In this document: in pieces, positions 17,729-27,506 of the stretch
How the letters are laid out: every line of letters starts with the position of its first letter
Numbering within the stretch: position 1 is the stretch's first letter
NCBI RefSeq assembly: GCF_900019265.1
Contig: NZ_CYGX02000015.1
Location: 62,150 to 126,149, forward strand
DNA: 64,000 nt
Origin: Paraburkholderia ribeironis
GTDB taxonomy: Bacteria > Pseudomonadota > Gammaproteobacteria > Burkholderiales > Burkholderiaceae
Reading direction: 5' to 3'
Notes under the pieces: generated by a model
The model's input: the letters and a program-made list of their open reading frames with translations, nothing else
The model's database searches: none
Told to the model about the DNA's origin: nothing
Position numbers and translations under genes: made by a program

Positions 17729-18730
17729 TTACAGCGACGCCTTGATTTTCTCCGCTGCGGCCGGCGTTACCCACTTGGTCCAGACATCCTGCTTCTCTTT
17801 GAGGAAGCGCTTTGCGCCATCCTCGCCGGTGGCCTGATTATCGGTCATCCAAACCATGACTTGCTGAAGGTCAGCGGTCTTGAACGTCCTCGTATTCAGA
17901 TACTTCATGACATCTGGGCTCGCTTTGTCTGCAAACGGTTTTGCGAGCAACGTGTACAACCGTCCCACCGGCCACGCCGTTGGCTTCGGATCAGGGCAAT
18001 TTGCCACCGTCGTGCACCGTTTCCATTCAGCCTCGTCGACAGGGACTCCAGCCTCGAGTCTCACCATCTTGTATTTGCCGAGAAGCGAGGTTGGAGACCA
18101 ATAGACGCCTAGCCACCCCCGCTTGCGCTCATAGGCTTTCGCCATCGACCCGTCCAGACCTGCAGCGGAGCCTGTGTCGATAAGCCGGAACCCAGCCTGG
18201 TCAGCCTTGTACGCTTTGAACAGTGCTGCGGTAATGACCGTCACGCCCCATCCTTGCGGACCGTTATAAATCGCGCCTTTCCCCGGATTCTCCGGGTCGG
18301 GGAAAAGTTCCGGATGTTTCAGGGCATCGGGAATCGTCTTGATCTCAGGATGCGCATCCGCCACGTATTTGGGGATGAACCACCCAGAGATTGCACCTTC
18401 CTGAATGGTGTTTGCTCCCATGATGATTTTCTTCGAATCGATCCCCTGCTTTACGATTGCCGGCAGCAAATCGATGGCCCCCTCGGACACGATGTCGGGT
18501 TGGCCTTTGTTCACCATTGCGGTAATCGTCGGAACTGTATCGCCAATCACCATATTTACCTGACAGCCGTAACCCTCTCCAAGAATCACCTTGTCAACCG
18601 CGGATTCGAGCTCGGCACTCTGCCAGTTCATGCTCGCAATCGTCACGTTGCCGCAACCGGAGGCGTTGGCCTGTGTGCTGCCGCAGAAAATTCCAACTGC
18701 GACAACTGCCCCTAGAAATTTCAGTTTCAT
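17729..18730 (-). CDS. Periplasmic betaine/choline-type substrate-binding protein
   Basis: A protein of 333 residues with a signal peptide (MKLKFLGAVVAVGIFCGSTQ..., cleavage near NASG). It belongs to the ProX/OpuAC-type family: TIASMNWQSAELES, the GPQGWGVTV and GWLGVYWSP tryptophan-rich loops, and WPVGRLYTLL. These aromatic residues fit the cage that holds quaternary ammonium groups. It would serve the ATPase and permease encoded at 20281-22102, from which it is separated by glyA. The 276-base gap after glyA may hold its own promoter. Confidence 0.9.
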   Translation of the reverse strand: MKLKFLGAVVAVGIFCGSTQANASGCGNVTIASMNWQSAELESAVDKVILGEGYGCQVNMVIGDTVPTITAMVNKGQPDIVSEGAIDLLPAIVKQGIDSKKIIMGANTIQEGAISGWFIPKYVADAHPEIKTIPDALKHPELFPDPENPGKGAIYNGPQGWGVTVITAALFKAYKADQAGFRLIDTGSAAGLDGSMAKAYERKRGWLGVYWSPTSLLGKYKMVRLEAGVPVDEAEWKRCTTVANCPDPKPTAWPVGRLYTLLAKPFADKASPDVMKYLNTRTFKTADLQQVMVWMTDNQATGEDGAKRFLKEKQDVWTKWVTPAAAEKIKASL

Positions 18731-19006
18731 TGCAGTTCCTTAAAAGTTGCCGGAGCTTGCCCGGTATGCGTTGGCCTAAGACGCTCTTCACCTTCCGATT
18801 TGCATCGGATAACTAACTACATCATTGCGGTGACTACCCGCGATTTTTTGAGTCACCAGCTAAACAACCTCAAAACAACCGTCCATCTTTTCCGATAGCG
18901 AACTCCCAAAACTGGATACCGCATGGATAGTGCATCGACGGAATACTCGCTGCTGGCAAACGCTTCATACTTACCTCATGACTAGCCCGACACCTGTTGC
19001 GAACGG

Positions 19007-20254
19007 CTAGCGGTACACCGGGAAGCGCTTTGTCAGCTCCGAGACCTGAGCGCGCACACGTTCAATTGTGGCGACGTCCTCCGGGTTCTCAAGCACGTCA
19101 GCAATCAGATTGCCGACCAGTTCCGCTTCTTTCGTGCCAAAGCCGCGCGTGGTCATTGCCGGCGAGCCGAGGCGCACGCCGCTCGTGACGAACGGCTTCT
19201 CCGGGTCGTTCGGAATAGCATTCTTGTTGACCGTGATGTGTGCTGCGCCGAGTGCCGCTTCCGCTGCCTTGCCGGTGATCTTCTTCGCGCGCAGATCGAC
19301 CAGCATCACGTGGCTTTCGGTGCGGCCCGAGACGATACGCAGACCGCGTTTGACCAGTGTTTCAGCCAGCACACGCGCGTTTTCGACAACCTGCTGCTGA
19401 TACGCCTTGAATTCCGGCGACAGCGCTTCCTTGAAGGCGACGGCCTTGCCGGCGATCACGTGCATCAGCGGACCACCCTGGATGCCCGGGAAGATCGCCG
19501 AGTTGATCTGCTTTTCGAACTCGGCCTTCATCAGGATCACGCCGCCGCGCGGGCCGCGCAGGCTCTTGTGGGTCGTCGTGGTAACGAAGTCGGCGTGAGG
19601 CACCGGGTTCGGGTAGACGCCCGCGGCGATCAGACCGGCATAGTGCGCCATGTCGACCATGAAGTACGCACCAACACTCTTCGCAATCTTCGACAAGCGC
19701 TCGAAGTCGATTCGCAGGGCGAATGCCGACGCACCACCAATAATGAGCTTCGGTTTGTGCTCCCTGGCGAGCGCCTCGGTCTTCTCGTAGTCGATATCTT
19801 CCGCCTCGTTCAGCCCATAGCTGACGACGTTGAACCACTTGCCCGACATATTGACCGAAGAGCCGTGCGTCAGGTGACCACCTTCGGCGAGACTCATCCC
19901 CATGATCGTGTCGCCCGGCTTGAGCATCGCGAAGAACACGCCCTGGTTTGCCTGCGAGCCGGAGTTCGGCTGCACGTTGGCGGCTTCGGCGCCGAACAGT
20001 TGCTTGACGCGGTCGATTGCCAGCTGCTCGACGATATCCACGTACTCGCAGCCGCCGTAGTAGCGCTTGCCAGGGTAGCCTTCCGCGTACTTGTTTGTCA
20101 GTTGCGAACCTTGCGCTGCCATCACGGCGGGCGAGGTGTAGTTCTCCGACGCGATGAGCTCGATGTGCTCTTCCTGACGACGGTTTTCCTGTTTGATTGC
20201 CTTGAGCAAATCGGGGTCAACGGCTTCGAGAGTGTGTTCGATTCGGTTGAACAT
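19007..20254 (-). CDS. glyA: Serine hydroxymethyltransferase
   Basis: A PLP enzyme of 415 residues converting glycine plus methylene-tetrahydrofolate to serine and back. It has the GlyA sequence [25 protein letters not shown], and the PLP lysine in [13 protein letters not shown]. The ATG at 20254 was chosen for the standard [14 protein letters not shown] opening; 21 upstream codons were rejected. A housekeeping glyA is expected elsewhere. Its place inside a betaine transport and demethylation cluster suggests a catabolic role, taking up one-carbon units released by N-demethylation, as with glyA1 beside the gbc/sox genes of Pseudomonas. Confidence 0.96.
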   Translation of the reverse strand: MFNRIEHTLEAVDPDLLKAIKQENRRQEEHIELIASENYTSPAVMAAQGSQLTNKYAEGYPGKRYYGGCEYVDIVEQLAIDRVKQLFGAEAANVQPNSGSQANQGVFFAMLKPGDTIMGMSLAEGGHLTHGSSVNMSGKWFNVVSYGLNEAEDIDYEKTEALAREHKPKLIIGGASAFALRIDFERLSKIAKSVGAYFMVDMAHYAGLIAAGVYPNPVPHADFVTTTTHKSLRGPRGGVILMKAEFEKQINSAIFPGIQGGPLMHVIAGKAVAFKEALSPEFKAYQQQVVENARVLAETLVKRGLRIVSGRTESHVMLVDLRAKKITGKAAEAALGAAHITVNKNAIPNDPEKPFVTSGVRLGSPAMTTRGFGTKEAELVGNLIADVLENPEDVATIERVRAQVSELTKRFPVYR

Positions 20255-20280
20255 AACTATCCAGATTTTGAAAACGTCAT

Positions 20281-21222
20281 TTATCCACGAGAAACGGCTA
20301 CCGGAGCATCTACGCAAGCGCGCTCATCGGCTGACACACGAACCATGTCGCATCCTTCTTCGGTCGTAATCAGTGCACACGCCAACTGACGGAGACTCAC
20401 GGTTCCAAGCGGCTGATTTCCTGCCCCAACAACAGTCAACTGATCGATTTCGGGGTTGCGTGTCAGCATCGAAATCGCTTCCTCATTTCCGTCGCGCAAA
20501 ATGGCGATCTGGTCACCGAGTCGCAGTGCCTCATCCAGGTCGTGCGTAATGAAGACGATCGTCTTGCGGATTTCCTTCTGAAGGTCCAACAGGACTGTTT
20601 GCATATCCATACGGATCAGCGGATCAAGCGCCGAATACGCTTCGTCCATCAGAAGAACAGGCGCGTCCATCGCAAGAGCGCGTGCCAGACCCACACGTTG
20701 CTGCATGCCACCAGACAACTGATTTGGAAAGCGCTGCTCGAATCCCTTGAGGCCCACGCGCTCAATCCATCTCATCGCTGTCTCGACAGCGGCGTTGCGC
20801 GCGACACCGCAAATCTCGAGACCGTAGATGACGTTGTCGAGCACGTTGCGATGGGGAAGCAGCGCGAACTTCTGAAACACCATCGCGGTGTGGCGTCGGC
20901 GAAATTCGCGCAGGTCCTTTTCCTTCATCTTGCACACGTCGACGCCGCCAATCATCACCTCGCCGGCCGTCGGGTCGATCAATCGATTGATGTGCCGGAT
21001 AAGCGTCGACTTGCCCGAGCCAGACAGTCCCATAATGACCTGGATGGAACCGGCAGGGATATCCAGATTGATGTCCCTCAATCCAAGCACGTGACCGTGC
21101 TGCTTGAGCAACTCGGCCTTGGACAGACCATTTTTGACGGCGCCAACATAGGATGCGGCTTTCGGCCCGAAAATCTTGTAGAGATTCTGGATTTTGATGC
21201 CGCCGGCTTTGATGTCAGCCAT
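20281..21222 (-). CDS. ProV/OpuAA-type ABC transporter ATPase with shortened C-terminus
   Basis: An ATPase of 313 residues that energises betaine import. Walker A is [10 protein letters not shown], the signature [15 protein letters not shown], Walker [13 protein letters not shown] and the H-loop ITHDLDEA. The N-terminal extension with [17 protein letters not shown] is typical of ProV. The usual tandem CBS regulatory pair is reduced to about 60 residues containing only one weak CBS-like unit. ProV itself is near 400 residues, so osmotic or ionic gating may be lost. The ATG at 21222 overlaps the permease stop by eight bases. Confidence 0.92.
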   Translation of the reverse strand: MADIKAGGIKIQNLYKIFGPKAASYVGAVKNGLSKAELLKQHGHVLGLRDINLDIPAGSIQVIMGLSGSGKSTLIRHINRLIDPTAGEVMIGGVDVCKMKEKDLREFRRRHTAMVFQKFALLPHRNVLDNVIYGLEICGVARNAAVETAMRWIERVGLKGFEQRFPNQLSGGMQQRVGLARALAMDAPVLLMDEAYSALDPLIRMDMQTVLLDLQKEIRKTIVFITHDLDEALRLGDQIAILRDGNEEAISMLTRNPEIDQLTVVGAGNQPLGTVSLRQLACALITTEEGCDMVRVSADERACVDAPVAVSRG

Positions 21223-22102
21223 GGACCACCTCCTGGTGCTTTTGGAGCCGCTTGCCATATGCCTGACTGACGCGGTCAAAGATGACCGCGATGCCCACGA
21301 TAGCAAGACCGTTGAAGATGCCGAGCGTGAAGTACTGGTTTGCGATGGCCTTCAGCACCGGTTGGCCGAGACCTTGAACGCCGATCATCGCAGCGACGAC
21401 AACCATGGCCAGCGCCATCATGATGGTTTGGTTGACGCCTGCCATGATGGTCGGGAGCGCGAGCGGCAACTGGACTTTCACGAGTCGTTGCCAGCCCGAG
21501 GAACCGAAAGCGTCGGCGGCTTCAAGGATGTCCTTGTCAACCAGGCGGATGCCGAGATTGGTCAGTCGAATCATCGGCGGAATCGCGTAAATGACGACGG
21601 CGATAAGGCCGGGCACGCGTCCGATGCCAAGCAACATGACGACCGGAATCAGATAAACGAAGCTGGGCATGGTTTGCATCACGTCGAGTACCGGGTCGAC
21701 CAGCCTGCGGACCCGGTCCGACTTTGCCATGAGAATGCCGATTGGCAAGCCGATGACGATTGACAGGAACGTGCAAACGAAAATCATCGACACGGTTCTC
21801 ATCGTGTCCTGCCACATGTCGAGGTATCCAATCGCAGCAAGCGTGACGCAGCAGCCAACCACGATTTTCCAGTTCCTGCTTGCGGCCCACGCCACTGCAA
21901 GAATCAGCAGCATGATGATTGGCCACGGCGTGCGGGTCATGAAGTGCTCCGCTGCCGTCAGGAATTGCTGCAGCGGCTGGAACGCATTGTCGATGGGGTC
22001 GCCGTATGCTGCGGTGAAGGCGCGAAAGCTGTCATCGATTGAACGCTTCATGCCGAGAAGCGCGTCATCCTGCATATGTGGGAATCTTGTTAGCCAATCC
22101 AT
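21215..22102 (-). CDS. ProW-type ABC transporter permease
   Basis: An inner membrane protein of 295 residues with about six helices. The ABC-permease coupling helix is visible around DILEAADAFGSSGWQRLVKVQLPLALP, and GVNQTIMMALAMVVVAAMIG follows, as in ProW/OpuAB. The ATG at 22102 was selected because GGAGG lies five bases before it. It forms one importer with the ATPase downstream and the binding protein at 17729. Likely substrates are glycine betaine, proline betaine or related quaternary amines. Confidence 0.92.
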   Translation of the reverse strand: MDWLTRFPHMQDDALLGMKRSIDDSFRAFTAAYGDPIDNAFQPLQQFLTAAEHFMTRTPWPIIMLLILAVAWAASRNWKIVVGCCVTLAAIGYLDMWQDTMRTVSMIFVCTFLSIVIGLPIGILMAKSDRVRRLVDPVLDVMQTMPSFVYLIPVVMLLGIGRVPGLIAVVIYAIPPMIRLTNLGIRLVDKDILEAADAFGSSGWQRLVKVQLPLALPTIMAGVNQTIMMALAMVVVAAMIGVQGLGQPVLKAIANQYFTLGIFNGLAIVGIAVIFDRVSQAYGKRLQKHQEVVHG

Positions 22103-22170
22103 TTCTTCCTCCGTCATTCGGATGCTCGTCGGGAATCACTGCCGGTTTGCGCACGTGAAGATGCAGTTCC

Positions 22171-23496
22171 TTACTCCAAACCAGCCGACCATTCCTTGAC
22201 GCTCAAATTCGCTGTTGCGCCTATCGTCAAGAAGGGCTGCGGCGGAAGTCGCTTAGGGGCGGCGAAGCCTCGAAAGACGTCTACCAACCATGAATCGACA
22301 CCCAGTGCAGCCTCGGCGGCAGCAATCCCGGACGCGGTTGCCTTGGTGGCGCCGACTCCATTGCACGCAATTGCGGCGAAGATTCCGGGCTCAATCTCAC
22401 CGAACGCCGGGACTCCATTCCATGTGAGTGCCATGGCGCCAGCCCATCGATATTGCATCTGCACACCCTTCAACATGGGAAAGCGTGCTTCAAACTTGCG
22501 GTCGTGTATCCGACCAGCCCGGGCAATCGCTCCATCACTCACCTGCATGCCCGGGTTGTAGGTATAGCGGGAGCGAATCAGAATCCGGTCGCCCGCCTCG
22601 CCCGGTACCCTGCGAACCGTTGTTCCCATCGGGAACGCAGGCGTTGCCGCCCACGAGCGGTGACCGCCCAGCCGCGCGGGGGTAAATGCCTCAGTCATCG
22701 ACGCGTACGTATACACATGCAGGAGCACGCCCCGGAACAGACCAAAGCTCTGCGCCTGTCCGTTATTCGCAAGAATGATCTTTCCCGCGTTGATGACACC
22801 ATTCGGCGTCTTGATACGCCACGATGTGCCCTGTCGCTCGAATGACAACGCCGGTGTATTCTCGAAAAGCTTGACCAGGTCGCCGAAAGAATCGGCCAGG
22901 CCTCTGATGTAAGCTGCGGGTTGGATGATGACGGTGCCGGGGGTATAAATCGCTGACGTGAACGAATTCGTCCCCGTTACGCTGGCAATCTCCTTTGCAT
23001 CGAGAAGGCAATACTCCTCCCTTATCTTTTCCAACTGCTTTGCGTACGACACGACATGTTTGTCGCCTTGCGGACCCATCGCGACGTTGTACTTTCCGCA
23101 AGCGTCGAAGATGTCTTTGCCCCAGCCCTTTTCGGTGGCCAGCTCGCGTGCGAGAGCAATCGCCAAACGATGAACCTTGATATCGTGTCGCCGCTCGTCA
23201 CCGTCCGAACCACTGTAGTCTTCGGATGAGACTTCGTGAGGCAAGTCGATAATGAAACCCGAGTTGCGCCCGGTGGCGCCCTCTGCAATTTCTCCGGCCT
23301 CCACGATGACAACTTTAAGTTTTGGGTCGAGTTGCGACAGACGCCGGGCTGCCGATAGTCCAGCGAAGCCCGCGCCAATGACGGCAATATCGGCGCTTAT
23401 CGTGCCGTTCAACGACGGCCGCGGCGTCCGGGGAGGCAGCATGGCTACCCAACCTGATTGGCCAAGGTGCTGGGGAAGTTTGCTCGCTACGAACAT
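22171..23496 (-). CDS. FAD-dependent oxidoreductase, DAO family
   Basis: A flavoprotein of 441 residues. The dinucleotide-binding motif is IAVIGAGFAGLSAARRL near residue 37, with the EGATGRNSGFIIDLPHE flavin contact and a C-terminal AIACNGVGATKATASG block. This is the glycine/D-amino acid oxidase fold used by sarcosine oxidase, PuuB and N-methylproline demethylases. In this context it probably oxidises a secondary amine, for instance the mono-N-methyl product left by the Rieske enzyme. The start follows AAGGAATT and lies 18 bases after the DapA-family gene. Confidence 0.85.
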   Translation of the reverse strand: MFVASKLPQHLGQSGWVAMLPPRTPRPSLNGTISADIAVIGAGFAGLSAARRLSQLDPKLKVVIVEAGEIAEGATGRNSGFIIDLPHEVSSEDYSGSDGDERRHDIKVHRLAIALARELATEKGWGKDIFDACGKYNVAMGPQGDKHVVSYAKQLEKIREEYCLLDAKEIASVTGTNSFTSAIYTPGTVIIQPAAYIRGLADSFGDLVKLFENTPALSFERQGTSWRIKTPNGVINAGKIILANNGQAQSFGLFRGVLLHVYTYASMTEAFTPARLGGHRSWAATPAFPMGTTVRRVPGEAGDRILIRSRYTYNPGMQVSDGAIARAGRIHDRKFEARFPMLKGVQMQYRWAGAMALTWNGVPAFGEIEPGIFAAIACNGVGATKATASGIAAAEAALGVDSWLVDVFRGFAAPKRLPPQPFLTIGATANLSVKEWSAGLE

Positions 23497-23514
23497 GATA
23501 TTTCGCCCAATTCC

Positions 23515-24408
23515 TTAAACCGCCAATCTTTCGCGCTCGACAAGGTCACCCAGGGCGTTCCTCAGGACGTCGATTTTCTGGGCCGACAGACGCGACAACG
23601 GACGTCGCGGATTTCCCGCTCCATAACCTGTCATTTCCGAAGCTGCGTACACCGACTGCACATAGTCCCCTTCCCAGATCAATGACATGGCGGGCTCCAG
23701 CAACCGCCAGATTTCTCTGGCGTCGTCCCACCAATGCGCCTGTGCAGCCGCGACGAGCTCGATGCATGTCTTCGGTGCAAAATTCGCTCCGCCCCAGATG
23801 AGGCCACGTGCGCCGGCATACATTGCGTACGGCACGAGCGGGTCCGCACCGTTCATCACGGGAAGGCCCGTTCGAACGAGAGCCGCTTGTCTGGACAAAT
23901 CTCCACTACTGTCCTTTACAGCGAGGAACTCGGGAATCTCGCACAGTCGACGCAAAAGCGCTGGCGTGATTTCCACGCCGACAGCTTGCGGCACGTTGTA
24001 ACCGATGATTGGCAGACCGGCGCGCGCAACAGCGGAATAGAATTCGAAGACACCGTCATCGTCCGTCGGTCCCTCGAAGAACGGCGGCAGCACCATCACA
24101 GCGCCCGCGCCACAGTCGGCCGCATGACGGGTTCGCTCCACGACATCTTCAACTAGCAGAGCGGACGTCTGGGCGACAATTCGGGCTCGCCCGTCAATAA
24201 CCTTCGCCCCGAATGCCACCAGCGCTTTCGATTCCTCCTGCGACAGGTAGACGTGCATACCGGTGCCCGAGCTCAGCACGAAGCCGCGAACGCCCGCAGC
24301 AAGGTAACGCTCGATCAGCTGCTCCAGTCGATTGAAGTCCGGCTTACCGTGTTCATTGAAAGGAGTACTAATTGCCAGATTGATGCCAGTAAAAGAAAAG
24401 TCTTTCAT
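23515..24408 (-). CDS. DapA family (dihydrodipicolinate synthase-like) lyase
   Basis: A TIM-barrel enzyme of 297 residues. The Schiff-base lysine is in FLAVKDSSGD and the acid/base tyrosine in IIGYNVPQ, so it should be catalytically active. The family includes aldolases and deaminating dehydratases such as the hydroxyproline pathway deaminase HypC. This copy differs clearly from the HypC-like gene at 36068 (here GTGMHVYLS where the other has GSTGEYYALN), so a different keto or imino acid is likely. It is four bases from the aldehyde dehydrogenase upstream, which points to a semialdehyde product. Confidence 0.87.
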   Translation of the reverse strand: MKDFSFTGINLAISTPFNEHGKPDFNRLEQLIERYLAAGVRGFVLSSGTGMHVYLSQEESKALVAFGAKVIDGRARIVAQTSALLVEDVVERTRHAADCGAGAVMVLPPFFEGPTDDDGVFEFYSAVARAGLPIIGYNVPQAVGVEITPALLRRLCEIPEFLAVKDSSGDLSRQAALVRTGLPVMNGADPLVPYAMYAGARGLIWGGANFAPKTCIELVAAAQAHWWDDAREIWRLLEPAMSLIWEGDYVQSVYAASEMTGYGAGNPRRPLSRLSAQKIDVLRNALGDLVERERLAV

Positions 24409-24412
24409 GTCG

Positions 24413-25912
24413 TTACGCTTCTTCCATTTCGTTATCGTTCAGGTCGAGCCAGATAGTCTTCAGTTGCGTGTACTGGTCGTGCGCACTGAGAGAGTTATCG
24501 CGTCCACCGAAGCCCGATTGCTTGTATCCGCCAAACGGGGTGGTAATGTCACCTTCGCCAAACGAGTTCACCGTCACGGTGCCTGCCCGGATCGCACGCG
24601 CCGCACGCATCGCACGCTTGCCGTTGCCGGCGAACACGGAAGCAGCAAGGCCATAGTCGGTGTCGTTCGCGATGTCGATTGCCTCCTGCAGGCTGTCAAC
24701 AGTGATCACCGACAGAATCGGTCCGAAGATTTCTTCTTGAGCATGCCTGGCGTCGTTGCTCCCCACGTCGATGATGGTCGGGTGAACGTAGCGCCCGTCG
24801 CTCGTCTGACCGCCATAGAGCACTGTGTTGTCGTCGGACAGATACGACTGCACCTTCTCGTAATGCTGTTGAGAAACCAGCGGCCCGATTCGGTGTGCGG
24901 GGTCAAGCGGGTCGCCGACGCGCCACTCCTCAGCGAGCGTCGTGATTTTGTCGAGCAGGGTCGCCTTGATATCGCGATGCACGATGAGCCTGGAAATGGC
25001 CGAGCAGTTTTCGCCCATGTTCCAGAACGCGCCGTTGACGATATGGCCGGCCACTGAGTCGACGTCGGTAATATCGGACATCACGATGCAAGGGTTCTTC
25101 CCGCCCATTTCGAGCACAATCTCCTTGAGATTGCTCTCGGCCGAATAGGAAAGGAATCGCCGCCCGGTATCAGTCGAACCGGTGAAAGACACCATGTCGA
25201 TGTCGCGATGACGACCGATGGGTTCGCCGACCGAGGGTCCCGTACCCGTCACGACGTTGAAGATACCCGGAGGAATGCCTGCCTCGAGCGCAAGTTCAGC
25301 GACGCGCATGGTCGTCAATGAAGTTTCTTCAGCGGGCTTTACGACCAGCGAACAGCCTGCAGCAAGAGACGGTCCGATTTTCCATGCGAGCATCAGCAGC
25401 GGGAAGTTCCATGGCAACACCAGGCCGACGACGCCGACCGGCTCGCGCACAATCATCGCGATGTGGCTATCAGAAGCTGGCGATACCTGGTCGTAGATTT
25501 TGTCGATTGCCTCCGCGTGCCAGCGAAGTACGTTGATCGTTTCGGGAACGTCGACCGTCTGGCAGTCGAAGATGGTCTTGCCGCTGTCGAGGCTCTCCAT
25601 GACCGACAGCTCGAGAGCATTCTTCTCGATGAGGTTTGCCAGCCGCAGAATCGCCTGCTTGCGCGCAGCGGGGTGCAGCCTGGACCAGCGTCCGTCAGCG
25701 AATGCGGCGCGTGCGCTGGCGACCGCAGCATCAACATCCTCCTGCGAGCAAGCCGGCACGTCTGCGAGGTGCTCGCCCGTTGCCGGATTGAACGTCGCGA
25801 ACGTCTTGCCAGACGCTGCACCGCTAGCCTTGCCATCGATAATGGCGAGACTCGGCAGCTTCAACTCAAGAGCGATTTTTTTATATTCGCTTCTGGACAG
25901 CAAATCAGTCAT
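24413..25912 (-). CDS. NAD(P)-dependent aldehyde dehydrogenase (PuuC-like)
   Basis: An enzyme of 499 residues that oxidises an aldehyde to an acid. The general base is in LEMGGKNPCIVM, the catalytic cysteine in NMGENCSAISRL, and VLPWNFPLLMLAWKIGPSL is the cofactor-binding segment. The C-terminal SFGEGDITTPFGGYKQSGFGGRD is like gamma-glutamyl-aminobutyraldehyde dehydrogenases. It is followed directly by the DapA-family and FAD oxidase genes, so it probably takes an aldehyde from that route. It is preceded by the GntR gene on the same strand. Confidence 0.92.
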   Translation of the reverse strand: MTDLLSRSEYKKIALELKLPSLAIIDGKASGAASGKTFATFNPATGEHLADVPACSQEDVDAAVASARAAFADGRWSRLHPAARKQAILRLANLIEKNALELSVMESLDSGKTIFDCQTVDVPETINVLRWHAEAIDKIYDQVSPASDSHIAMIVREPVGVVGLVLPWNFPLLMLAWKIGPSLAAGCSLVVKPAEETSLTTMRVAELALEAGIPPGIFNVVTGTGPSVGEPIGRHRDIDMVSFTGSTDTGRRFLSYSAESNLKEIVLEMGGKNPCIVMSDITDVDSVAGHIVNGAFWNMGENCSAISRLIVHRDIKATLLDKITTLAEEWRVGDPLDPAHRIGPLVSQQHYEKVQSYLSDDNTVLYGGQTSDGRYVHPTIIDVGSNDARHAQEEIFGPILSVITVDSLQEAIDIANDTDYGLAASVFAGNGKRAMRAARAIRAGTVTVNSFGEGDITTPFGGYKQSGFGGRDNSLSAHDQYTQLKTIWLDLNDNEMEEA

Positions 25913-25973
25913 ATCAGTCTCTCATTGATGCGGGTTTTCATGAGGAACCGAACACGTCACTCGGTTCACGAAG

Positions 25974-26699
25974 CTAGAAGTCAATCGACACATTGACGCC
26001 TTCTGGTGTTACGTACGACGCCATGTTTCGCCGCGCCAGGTAAACATGCGCGCGCACGACTTCGCCAGCCGCTTCTGCGTCACGGCGCTGAATGGCATCG
26101 ATGATGTCCTCATGCTGCTGAAGCGCTTGCGCGAGTTCAGCATCCATTCGCTCGTCGCGCGGCTGATAAAACGTCTTGCCTAACCGTGCATGGTCGATTA
26201 GCAGGCGGCACAAGCTTGGCAACAGATACGGGTTGTGAGCCATCTTGCCGATTGCAAGGTGAAACTGGTCGTTCTGCAAAACCCTCTCATCCACATCGAC
26301 ACCTTCCACCGCTGCGCGAAACCGCTCCTGGATTCGCTTCAGCCCGTCGATTTCCGCCTGTGTCGCGTGCGTTGCTGCGAGCTTGGTGGTCGCAACATAA
26401 ATCAACGGAGCCGCCAGAAAATAGTTTCGCAGCGAGTCGTAGTTCATGGACGCAACGCGAGCGGCGCGATTCGCCTCGAGTTCGATATAGCCTTCAGCTG
26501 CCATCTGCCGCATGAGCTCCCGCACGGGTGGGCGGGACATCCCGAACTCCTCGCTCAGCGCGACCTCGTCCAGGGTCGAACCCGGCGCCAGTTCCATGCT
26601 GAGGATGCGGTGCCGTAAAGCCTGTCCCAAAGCTGCCTTGCGGTCCTGGGACGATGACTGTCCTTCCTCACGATCGATTTCAACGACGTTCGCTTTCAT
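25974..26699 (-). CDS. GntR family regulator, FCD subgroup
   Basis: A regulator of 241 residues. The winged helix-turn-helix spans about 20-85: ALRHRILSMELAPGSTLDEV then FGMSRPPVRELMRQM. The helical FCD effector domain follows, with metal-site histidines in NDQFHLAIG, RLLIDHARL and RAHVYLARR. The ATG at 26699 follows GGAGGAC. It leads the left catabolic operon (ALDH, DapA, FAD oxidase and transporter downstream), and a perfect inverted repeat 36 bases upstream of it is the obvious site for autoregulation. Confidence 0.93.
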   Translation of the reverse strand: MKANVVEIDREEGQSSSQDRKAALGQALRHRILSMELAPGSTLDEVALSEEFGMSRPPVRELMRQMAAEGYIELEANRAARVASMNYDSLRNYFLAAPLIYVATTKLAATHATQAEIDGLKRIQERFRAAVEGVDVDERVLQNDQFHLAIGKMAHNPYLLPSLCRLLIDHARLGKTFYQPRDERMDAELAQALQQHEDIIDAIQRRDAEAAGEVVRAHVYLARRNMASYVTPEGVNVSIDF

Positions 26700-26734
26700 G
26701 TGTCCTCCGGTTGGAAATATCCTGTGTCTACAAT

Positions 26735-26755
26735 TTGTCTTCGTCAAGAAGACAA
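26735..26755. promoter_or_regulatory. Operator-like inverted repeat upstream of GntR
   Basis: TTGTCTTC and GAAGACAA face each other across five bases. A GTGTCTA heptamer lies on each side (26724-26730 and 26757-26763). Size and symmetry fit a dimeric GntR/FCD regulator, and it lies between the GntR start and the plus-strand genes. Confidence 0.65.
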
Positions 26756-27506
26756 TGTGTCTAATAAGGGAAGTTACTGAGAAAAAGCCCCTTTGAGGCG
26801 GTGATATGTGGCCGTTGCCGACGATCCGCGCTGCGGCGAGGCATAGTAGTTTTATTTTATGAATTGTGCTCTTGCAAGATACTTACTACTCTTATTTTGC
26901 GATATAAGAGAATAAAACAAGTTAAAAACACCAGTGGCGGATTCGAAATAGTCCTTCCGCCAAACTTTCACCAGCGACGTGGGCGACAAAAAGCAGACCC
27001 AGGCGTCATGCACGCCAAATTGGCGGCGAGAACCTGAACCTCGTCAGAGCCAGCTGCGGCGTGCAGCTGTCCGCATGGACCACCTTCAACGAAGCGGAAG
27101 ACTGCAACCATGTCGTCGTCATCGCTGCGCAAATCGGCAGCGTCGCGCAAGACGCCGGCTGGAATTCGTACGGCGCGTTTTCGCTAGCGCGCTCGACTTG
27201 TCATTCATCAGCGAGTCTGTATCAACTGGTTCCATTGTGAACCCTGAAGAGCTTGCGAGAAGACTTGCTATTTCCCCGCGCCAGGTCGACTCTGCGCGAC
27301 GTATTACCCAATGTAATAGAGTCGGGAAAATAAAGCGCATTGACGCTGTCCTATCGCACACCAATACTCAAGGCACATCGAAGGCAGTCCGAACGAAGAG
27401 AGGCAACATCAGAAGAATGGAGTCCGGCATCGATGCTGAACGGCACTCTGCTTTCGCGACTCACGACAATGCACGTTGAGCAGTTCACGCGCTGGTAGGC
27501 AGCCGA
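26756..27506. other. AT-richer intergenic region with coding-like debris
   Basis: About 750 bases without a recognisable gene. The first 170 bases are much more AT-rich than the rest of the window (around 26840-26930). From about 27004 to 27190 on the plus strand one frame reads a protein-like stretch (LVRASCGVQLSAWTTFNEAE, then a helix-like run), which resembles the C-terminal end of class V aminotransferases. The match is weak and there is no start, so it may be a gene remnant. Promoter signals for the reductase at 27507 should lie here. Confidence 0.35.

Noticed and set aside
26979..27479. Plus-strand open frame of 166 codons as a gene
   Set aside because: Arginine-rich, no ribosome site and no family match; the more protein-like reading in this stretch is in another frame.
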